Shown piece after piece: positions 58,012 through 64,000 of a stretch of 64,000 nt of DNA. The notes beneath the pieces were generated by a model. That model was given only the letters and a program-made list of their open reading frames with translations, did no database searches and was not told where the DNA came from. Origin of the DNA: Metellina segmentata (taxonomy: Eukaryota; Arthropoda; Arachnida; Araneae; Tetragnathidae); the NCBI GenBank assembly GCA_947359465.1, contig OX375875.1:11253038-11317037 (forward strand), given 5' to 3'. The translations under genes and the position numbers were made by a program. How positions within the stretch are numbered: the first letter of the stretch is position 1; each line of letters begins with the position of its first letter.

Positions 58012-58145
58012 AGATTTTTTATTTGCGTAATATTTTTATTACTGCTTATATGCATTTTTTATTATAACACGACATCCTACGTATCTAGAGCAAGCTGTGT
58101 GTGTAATGTTTCTTAACTGCTGTTTGAAATTGTTCAAGGTATATG

Positions 58146-58159
58146 CAATAAATATGAAG
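58146..58159 (+). promoter_or_regulatory. possible TATA-like upstream element (representative, copy 44)
   Basis: CAATAAATATGAAG lies at -44 to -31 and is kept in almost every monomer. Insect tRNA genes can depend on TATA-like sequence near -30, so a role in Pol III initiation is possible. Conservation could equally be due to array homogenisation. Confidence 0.35.
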
Positions 58160-58189
58160 AAATTTTTTTTAGAAATTGTTCATTTCGAA

Positions 58190-58271
58190 GACGAGGTGGC
58201 CGAGTGGTTAAGGCGATGGACTGCTAATCCATTGGGCTCTGCCCGCGTGGGTTCGAATCCCATCCTCGTCG
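58190..58271 (+). tRNA. tRNA-Ser(GCT), copy 44, consensus gene
   Basis: Matches the array consensus at all 82 positions: all stems paired, loop CTGCTAA, variable arm GGGCTCTGCCC, B box GGTTCGAATCC, terminator T7 starting 2 bases after the discriminator. By memory of the conserved animal tRNA-Ser(GCT) it differs only in the variable arm. The best candidate for a fully active copy. Confidence 0.97.
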
Positions 58272-58281
58272 ACTTTTTTTG
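58272..58281 (+). terminator. Pol III oligo-T terminator (representative, copy 44)
   Basis: A run of seven T lies two bases after the discriminator. Equivalent runs of five or more T follow nearly every tRNA copy in the array. Confidence 0.85.
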
Positions 58282-58450
58282 TTTGCGTTATATTTTTTAT
58301 TACTGTTTATAAGCATTTTTTTATTAAAACACGACATCCTACGTATCTAGAGCAAGCTGTGAGTGTAATGTTTCTTAAGTGCTGTTTGAAATTGTTCAAG
58401 TTATATGCAATAAATATGAAATTTTTTTTTTAGAAATTAGTCGTTTCGAA

Positions 58451-58532
58451 GATGAGGTGGCCGAGTGGTTAAGGCGATGGACTGATAATCCATTGGGCTC
58501 TGTCCGCATGGGTTTGAATCCCATCCTCGACG
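58451..58532 (+). tRNA. serine-type tRNA with GAT anticodon, copy 45
   Basis: Loop CTGATAA, GATGAGG/CCTCGAC acceptor (A-A mismatch), T-loop TTTGAAT, T-stem fully paired (ATGGG/CCCAT). Confidence 0.75.
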
Positions 58533-58711
58533 AGTTTTTTTATTTGCGTAATATTTTTTATAACTGTTTACATGCATTTTTTATTAAAACAAAACATCCT
58601 ACGTATCTAGAGCAAGCAGTGCATGTAATGATTCTTAACTGCTGTTTGAAGTTGTTCAAGGTAAATGCAATAAATATGAAGTACATTTTTTTAGAAATTA
58701 GTCATTTCGAA

Positions 58712-58794
58712 GACGAGGTGGCCGAGCGTTTAAGGCGATGGACTGCTAATCCATTGGGATCTTCCCCGCGTGGGTTCGAATCCTATCCTCGTCG
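58712..58794 (+). tRNA. tRNA-Ser(GCT), copy 46
   Basis: A box GAGCGTTTAAGG, extra base in variable arm (GATCTTCCCC), T-stem CCTAT. Confidence 0.72.
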
Positions 58795-58973
58795 ACTTAT
58801 TTTTGTTTGCGTAATATTTTTTATTACTGTTTATAAGAATTTTTTATTAAAACACGACATCCTACGTATCTAGAGCAAGCTGTGCGTGTAATGTTTCTTA
58901 ACTGCTGTTTGAAATTGTTCAAGGTATATGCAATAAATATGAAATTTTTTTTTTAGAAATTAGTCGTTTCGAA

Positions 58974-59055
58974 GATGAGGTGGCCGAGTGGTTAAGGCGA
59001 TGGACTGATAATCCATTGGGCTCCGCCCGCATGGGTTTGAATGCCATCCTCGTCG
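58974..59055 (+). tRNA. serine-type tRNA with GAT anticodon, copy 47
   Basis: Loop CTGATAA, acceptor pairs (GATGAGG/CCTCGTC), T-loop TTTGAAT, one T-stem mismatch (GCCAT). Confidence 0.75.
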
Positions 59056-59234
59056 GGTTTTTTTATTTGCGTAATATTTTTTACAACTGTTTATATGCAT
59101 TTTTTATTAAAACAAAACATCCTACGTATCTAGAGCAAGCTGTGCATATAATGATTCTTAACTGCTGTTTGAAGTTGTTCAAGGTAAATGCAATAAAAAC
59201 GAAGTACATTTTTTTAGAAAATAGACATTTCGAA

Positions 59235-59316
59235 GACGAGGTGGCCGAGTGGTTGAGTCGATGGACTGCTAATCCATTGGTCTCTGCCCGCGTGGGTTCG
59301 AATACCATCCTCGTCG
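59235..59316 (+). tRNA. tRNA-Ser(GCT), copy 48
   Basis: D-arm TTGAGTCG, variable arm GGTCTCTGCC, T-stem ACCAT mismatch. Confidence 0.78.
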
Positions 59317-59490
59317 AGTGTTTTTGTTTGCGTAATATTTTTTATTACTGTTTATATGCATTTTTTATTAAAACATCGTACGTATCTAGAGCAAGCTGTG
59401 CATGTAATGATTCTTAACTGCTGTTTAAAGTTGTTCAAGGTAAATGCAATAAATATGAAGTACATTTTTTTAGAAATTAGTCATTTCGAA

Positions 59491-59573
59491 GACGAGGTGG
59501 CCGAGCGTTTAAGGCGATGGACTGCTAATCCATTGGGATCTGCCCCGCGTGGGTTCGAATCTCATCCTCGTCG
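59491..59573 (+). tRNA. tRNA-Ser(GCT), copy 49
   Basis: A box GAGCGTTTAAGG, extra base in variable arm, T-stem CTCAT. Confidence 0.75.
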
Positions 59574-59751
59574 AGATTTTTTATTTGCGTAATATTTTTA
59601 TTACTACTTATATGCATTTTTTATTATAACACGACATCCTACGTATCTAGAGCAAGCTGTGCGTGTAATGTTTCTCAACTGCTGTTTGAAATTGTTTAAG
59701 GTATATGCAATAAATATGAAGAAATTTTTTTTAGAAATAGTTCATTTCGAA

Positions 59752-59833
59752 GACGAGGTGGCCGAGTGGTTAAGGCGATGGACTGCTAATCCATTGGGCT
59801 CTGCCCGCGTGGGTTTGAATCCCATCCTCGACG
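59752..59833 (+). tRNA. tRNA-Ser(GCT), copy 50
   Basis: T-loop TTTGAAT and acceptor CCTCGAC; rest consensus. Looks like a recombinant with the GAT lineage downstream of the anticodon. Confidence 0.82.
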
Positions 59834-60011
59834 AGTTTTTTTATTTGAGTAATATTTTTTATAACTGTTTACATGCATTTTTTATTAAAACAAAACATCC
59901 TACGTATCTAGTGCAAGCTGTGCATGTAATGATTCTTAACTGCTGTTTGAAGTTGTTCAAGGTAATTGCAATAAATATGAAATTTTTTTTTTAGAAATTA
60001 GTCGTTTCGAA

Positions 60012-60093
60012 GATGAGGTGGCCGAGTGGTTAAGGCGGTGGACTGCTAATCCATTGGGCTCTGCCCGCGTGGGTTCGAATCCCATCCTCGTCG
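60012..60093 (+). tRNA. tRNA-Ser(GCT), copy 51
   Basis: GATGAGG and anticodon stem GTGGA (wobble); rest consensus. Confidence 0.92.
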
Positions 60094-60271
60094 AATTTTT
60101 TTGTTTGCGTAATATTTTTTATTACTGTTTATAAGCATTTTTTATTATAATCGACATCCTACGTATCTAGATTAGGCTGTGCGTGTAATGTTTCTTAACT
60201 GCTGTTTGAAATTGTTCAAGGTATATGCAATAAATATGAAGAAATTTTTTTTAGAAATTGTTCATTTCGAA

Positions 60272-60352
60272 GACGAGGTGGCGAGTGGTTAAGGCGATGG
60301 ACTGCTAATCCATTGGGCTCTGCCCGCGTGGGTTCGAATCCCATCCTCGTCG
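60272..60352 (+). tRNA. tRNA-Ser(GCT), copy 52
   Basis: One C missing in the D-stem/A box (GGTGGCGAGTGG), 81 bases. Confidence 0.82.
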
Positions 60353-60529
60353 ACTTTTTTTGTTTGCGTATTATTTTTTATTACTGTTTATAACAATTTT
60401 TTAATAAAACACGACATCCTACGTATCTAGAGCAAGCTGTGCGTGTAATGTTTCTTAACTGCTGTTTGAAATTGTTCAAGGTATATGCTATAAATATGAA
60501 ATTTTTTTTTAGAAATTAGTCGTTTCGAA

Positions 60530-60611
60530 GATGAGGTGGCCGAGTGGTTAAGGCGATGGACTGATAATCCATTGGGCTTCGCCCGCATGGGTTTGAATGC
60601 CATCCTTGTCG
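60530..60611 (+). tRNA. serine-type tRNA with GAT anticodon, copy 53
   Basis: Loop CTGATAA, variable arm CTTCGCCC, T-loop TTTGAAT, T-stem GCCAT, acceptor CCTTGTC. Confidence 0.7.
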
Positions 60612-60789
60612 AGTTTTTTTATTTGCGTAATATTTTTTACAACAGTTTATATGCATTTTTTATTAAAACAAAACATCCTACGTATCTAGAGCAAGCTGTG
60701 CATGTAATGATTCTTAACTGCTGTTTGAAGTTGTTCAAGGTAAATGCAATAAATATGAAATTTTTTTTTTAGAAATTAGTCGTTTCGAA

Positions 60790-60871
60790 GATGAGGTGGC
60801 CGAGTGGTTAAGGTGGTTGACTGCTAATCCATTGGGCTCTGCCCGCGTGGGTTCGAATCCCATCCTCGTCG
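60790..60871 (+). tRNA. tRNA-Ser(GCT), copy 54
   Basis: GATGAGG; anticodon stem GTTGA/TCCAT has a mismatch; D-arm AAGGTG. Confidence 0.8.
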
Positions 60872-61050
60872 AATTTTTTTTGTTGGCGTAATATTTTTTA
60901 TTACTGTTTATAAGCATTTTTTATTAAAATCGACATCCTACGTATCTAGATTAGGCTGTGCGTGTAATGTTTCTTAACTGCTGTTTGAAATTGTTCAAGG
61001 TATATGCAATAAATATGAAGAAAATTTTTTTAGGAATTAGTCATTTTGAA

Positions 61051-61132
61051 GATGAGGTGGCCGAGTGGTTAAGGCGATGGACTGCTAATCCATTGGGCTC
61101 TGCCCGCGTGGGTTCGAATCCCATCCTCGTCG
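61051..61132 (+). tRNA. tRNA-Ser(GCT), copy 55
   Basis: Consensus except acceptor GATGAGG (one G-T wobble). Likely functional. Confidence 0.95.
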
Positions 61133-61313
61133 ACTTTTTTTGTTTGCGTAATATTTTTTATTACTGTTTATAAGAATTTTTTTATTAAAACACGAGACAT
61201 CCTACGTATCTAGAGCAAGCTGTGCGTGTAATGTTTCTTAACTGCTGTTTGAAATTTTTCAAGGTATATGCTATAAATATGAAATTTTTTTTTTAGAAAT
61301 TAGTCGTTTCGAA

Positions 61314-61395
61314 GATGAGGTGGCCGAGTGGTTAAGGCGATGGACTGATAATCCATTGGGCTCCGCCCGCATGGGTTTGAATGCCATCCTCGTCG
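61314..61395 (+). tRNA. serine-type tRNA with GAT anticodon, copy 56
   Basis: Same gene sequence features as copy 47, 2,340 bp downstream of it. Confidence 0.75.
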
Positions 61396-61574
61396 AGTTT
61401 TTTTATTTGCGTAATATTTTTTACAACTGTTTATATGCATTTTTTATTAAAACAAAACATCCTACGTATCTAGAGCAAGCTGTGCATATAATGATTCTTA
61501 ACTGCTGTTTGAAGTTGTTCAAGGTAAATGCAATAAATATGAAGTACATTTTTTTAGAAAATAGACATTTCGAA

Positions 61575-61656
61575 GACGAGGTGGCCGAGTGGTTAAGTCG
61601 ATGGACTGCTAATCCATTGGGCTCTGCCCGCGTGGGTTCGAATCCCATCCTCGTCG
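61575..61656 (+). tRNA. tRNA-Ser(GCT), copy 57
   Basis: Consensus except D-arm TTAAGTCG. Confidence 0.9.
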
Positions 61657-61830
61657 AGTGTTTTTGTTTGCGTAATATTTTTTATTACTGTTTATATGCA
61701 TTTTTTATTAAAACATCGTACGTATCTAGAGCAAGCTGTGCATGTAATGATTCTTAACTGCTGTTTGAAGTTGTTCAAGGTAAATGCAATAAATATGAAG
61801 TACATTTTTTTAGAAATTAGTCATTTCGAA

Positions 61831-61913
61831 GACGAGGTGGCCGAGCGTTTAAGGCGATGGACTGCTAATCCATTGGGATCTGCCCCGCGTGGGTTCGAAT
61901 CTCATCCTCGTCG
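61831..61913 (+). tRNA. tRNA-Ser(GCT), copy 58
   Basis: Same changes as copy 49. Confidence 0.75.
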
Positions 61914-62091
61914 AGATTTTTTATTTGCGTAATATTTTTATTACTGCTTATATGCATTTTTTATTATAACACGACATCCTACGTATCTAGAGCAAGCTGT
62001 GCGTGTAATGTTTCTCAACTGCTGTTTGAAATTGTTCAAGGTATATGCAATAAATATGAAGAAATTTTTTTTAGAAATTGTTCATTTCGAA

Positions 62092-62173
62092 GACGAGGTG
62101 GCCGAGTGGTTAAGGCGATGGACTGCTAATCCATTGGGCTCTGCCCGCGTGGGTTCGAATCCCATCCTCTTCG
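62092..62173 (+). tRNA. tRNA-Ser(GCT), copy 59
   Basis: Consensus except acceptor CCTCTTC (one mismatch). Confidence 0.88.
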
Positions 62174-62351
62174 ACTTTTTTTGTTTGCGTAATATTTTTT
62201 ATTACTGTTTATAAGCATTTTTTATTAAAACACGACATCCTACGTATCTAGAGCAAGCTGTGAGTGTAATGTTTCTTAAGTGCTGTTTGAAATTGTTCAA
62301 GTTATATGCAATAAATATGAAATTTTTTTTTTAGAAATTAGTCGTTTCGAA

Positions 62352-62433
62352 GATGAGGTGGCCGAGTGGTTAAGGCGATGGACTGATAATCCATTGGGCT
62401 CTGCCCGCATGGGTTTGAATCCCATCCTCGACG
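62352..62433 (+). tRNA. serine-type tRNA with GAT anticodon, copy 60
   Basis: As copy 45 but variable arm CTCTGCCC intact; T-stem paired, T-loop TTTGAAT, acceptor CCTCGAC. Structurally the best-preserved GAT copy. Confidence 0.78.
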
Positions 62434-62611
62434 AGTTTTTTTATTTGCGTAATATTTTTTATAACTGTTTACATGCATTTTTTATTAAAACAAAACATCC
62501 TACGTATCTAGTGCAAGCTGTGCATGTAATGATTCTTAACTGCTGTTTGAAGTTGTTCAAGGTAATTGCAATAAATATGAAATTTTTTTTTTAGAAATTA
62601 GTCGTTTCGAA

Positions 62612-62693
62612 GATGAGGTGGCCGAGTGGTTAAGGCGGTGGACTGCTAATCCATTGGGCTCTGCCCGCGTGGGTTCGAATCCCATCCTCGTCG
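62612..62693 (+). tRNA. tRNA-Ser(GCT), copy 61
   Basis: Same as copy 51. Confidence 0.92.
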
Positions 62694-62871
62694 AATTTTT
62701 TTGTTTGCGTAATATTTTTTATTACTGTTTATAACCATTTTTTATTAAAATCGACATCCTACGTATCTAGATTAGGCTGTGCGTGTAATGTTTCTTAACT
62801 GCTGTTTGAAATTGTTCAAGGTATATGCAATAAATATGAAGAAATTTTTTTTAGAAATTGTTCATTTCGAA

Positions 62872-62952
62872 GACGAGGTGGCGAGTGGTTAAGGCGATGG
62901 ACTGCTAATCCATTGGGCTCTGCCCGCGTGGGTTCGAATCCCATCCTCGTCG
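62872..62952 (+). tRNA. tRNA-Ser(GCT), copy 62
   Basis: Same D-stem deletion as copy 52. Confidence 0.82.
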
Positions 62953-63129
62953 ACTTTTTTTGTTTGCGTATTATTTTTTATTACTGTTTATAAGAATTTT
63001 TTAATAAAACACGACATCCTACGTATCTAGAGCAAGCTGTGCGTGTAATGTTTCTTAACTGCTGTTTGAAATTGTTCAAGGTATATGCTATAAATATGAA
63101 ATTTTTTTTTAGAAATTAGTCGTTTCGAA

Positions 63130-63211
63130 GATGAGGTGGCCGAGTGGTTAAGGCGATGGACTGATAATCCATTGGGCTCCGCCCGCATGGGTTTGAATGC
63201 CATCCTTGTCG
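63130..63211 (+). tRNA. serine-type tRNA with GAT anticodon, copy 63
   Basis: As copy 53 with variable arm CTCCGCCC. Confidence 0.7.
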
Positions 63212-63390
63212 AGTTTTTTTATTTGCGTAATATTTTTTACAACAGTTTATATGCATTTTTTATTAAAACAAAACATCCTACGTATCTAGAGCAAGCTGTG
63301 CATATAATGATTCTTAACTGCTGTTTGAAGTTGTTCAAGGTAAATGCAATAAATATGAAGTACATTTTTTTAGAAAATAGACATTTCGAA

Positions 63391-63472
63391 GACGAGGTGG
63401 CCGAGTGGTTAAGTCGATGGACTGTTAATCCATTGGGCTCTGCCCGCGTGGGTTCGAATCCCATCCTCGTCG
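63391..63472 (+). tRNA. serine-type tRNA with GTT anticodon, copy 64
   Basis: Loop CTGTTAA gives an Asn anticodon. The only other change is D-arm TTAAGTCG; acceptor, variable arm, T-arm and B box are consensus, so it should be transcribed and fold. Confidence 0.85.
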
Positions 63473-63645
63473 AGTGTTTTTGTTTGCGTAATATTTTTTA
63501 TTACTGTTTATATGCATTTTTTATTAAAACATCGTACGTATCTAGAGCAAGCTGTGCATGTAATGATTCTTAACTGCTGTTTGAAGTTGTTCAAGGTAAA
63601 TGCAATAAATATGAAATTTTTTTTTTAGAAATTAGTCGTTTCGAA

Positions 63646-63727
63646 GATGAGGTGGCCGAGTGGTTAAGGTGGTGGACTGCTAATCCATTGGGCTCTGCCC
63701 GCGTGGGTTCGAATCCCATCCTCGTCG
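63646..63727 (+). tRNA. tRNA-Ser(GCT), copy 65
   Basis: GATGAGG, D-arm AAGGTG, anticodon stem GTGGA; rest consensus. Confidence 0.88.
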
Positions 63728-63905
63728 AATTTTTTTGTTTGCGTAATATTTTTTATTACTGTTTATAAGCATTTTTTATTAAAATCGACATCCTACGTAT
63801 CTAGATTAGGCTGTGCGTGTAATGTTTCTTAACTGCTGTTTGAAATTGTTCAAGGTATATGCAATAAATATGAAGAAATTTTTTTTAGAAATTGTTCATT
63901 TCGAA

Positions 63906-63987
63906 GACGAAGTGGCCGAGTGGTTAAGGCGATGGACTGCTAATCCATTGGGCTCTGACCGCGTGGGTTCGAATCCCATCCTCGTCG
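63906..63987 (+). tRNA. tRNA-Ser(GCT), copy 66
   Basis: Acceptor GACGAAG (one mismatch with CCTCGTC) and variable arm CTCTGACC. Last complete copy before the window edge. Confidence 0.85.
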
Positions 63988-64000
63988 ACTTTTTTTGTTT

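Larger units (their letters stand above)
46906..64000 (+). repeat. tandem array of serine-tRNA (GCT) monomers, ~259 bp each
   Basis: 66 tRNA-Ser units, all on the plus strand, start at 256-263-bp steps from 47072 to 63906 (mean 259). Each monomer is an 82-base tRNA gene plus a ~177-bp spacer with shared landmarks: oligo-T right after the tRNA, GCGTAATATTTTTTATTACT, ATGCATTTTTTATTAAAA, CATCCTACGTATCTAG, GCTGTTTGAAATTGTTCAAG, AATAAATATGAAG and TAGAAATTA. The consensus has 7-bp acceptor stem GACGAGG/CCTCGTC with discriminator G, an A box TGGCCGAGTGG, anticodon loop CTGCTAA, a long variable arm GGGCTCTGCCC and B box GGTTCGAATCC. Similarity starts in spacer sequence at about 46906 and continues past the window edge. 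Small frames in the array are readings through tRNAs and are not genes. Confidence 0.98.

Noticed and set aside
47340..63573. Many 60-156-codon frames reading VAEWLRRWTANPLGSARVGSN and similar
   Set aside because: They are translations through the tRNA genes and spacers of the array. The repeated residues correspond to tRNA arms, so no peptide family is proposed.
46906..64000. CRISPR-like array
   Set aside because: The 259-bp period, homogenised spacers and folded tRNA units in an evidently eukaryotic context exclude it.

Overview
This is AT-rich, intron-scale eukaryotic DNA, most likely from an arthropod. A spider or other chelicerate is my best guess, judging from the mix of Tc1/mariner, Helitron, Ty3/gypsy and tRNA-headed SINE copies, but that is inference. 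I found no convincing host protein-coding exon. Every long reading frame belongs to a transposable element or is a by-product of a repeat.

Layout. 1-12.8 kb is mostly plain AT-rich DNA with short tandem repeats, a hAT-like MITE (5.03-5.44 kb), Helitron ends and a worn SINE tail. 12.8-14.4 kb holds two Helitron-like elements joined exactly head to tail. 14.4-21 kb holds a degenerate tandem repeat, a decayed zinc-finger tail of a pogo-type transposase, a SINE with 15-bp target duplications, a near-perfect palindrome and further Helitron pieces. 21.4-22.7 kb is a broken Tc1-like element. 22.9-26.9 kb is bracketed by a short inverted repeat around a transposase C-terminal fragment. 28.4-36.3 kb holds a third Helitron, three SINE copies and a 5.6-kb Ty3/gypsy LTR retrotransposon on the minus strand (gag, protease, RT, RNase H, integrase) that is intact apart from a one-base frameshift. 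37.3-46.1 kb is a dense DNA-transposon block: a broken Tc1 element, an element with an intact 358-residue DD41D transposase and 122-bp inverted repeats, a second copy of the 21.4-kb Tc1 family, and a 3.3-kb element with ~470-bp inverted repeats around a decayed transposase-like frame.

The outstanding feature is 46.9-64.0 kb: a head-to-tail array of at least 66 serine-tRNA (GCT anticodon) genes, one per ~259-bp monomer, each followed by an oligo-T Pol III terminator, running off the right edge. The array has higher-order structure: a 7-monomer block duplicated at 1.80 kb, a 12-monomer block duplicated at 3.10 kb, and a shuffled 9-11-monomer block at the right. Seven copies have changed anticodon GCT to GAT (isoleucine codons), one to GTT (asparagine codons), and eight have lost the universal U33. 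Because seryl-tRNA synthetase reads the long variable arm rather than the anticodon, such copies would, if transcribed and folded, be charged with serine and misread other codons. Their additional T-arm damage argues that many are silent.
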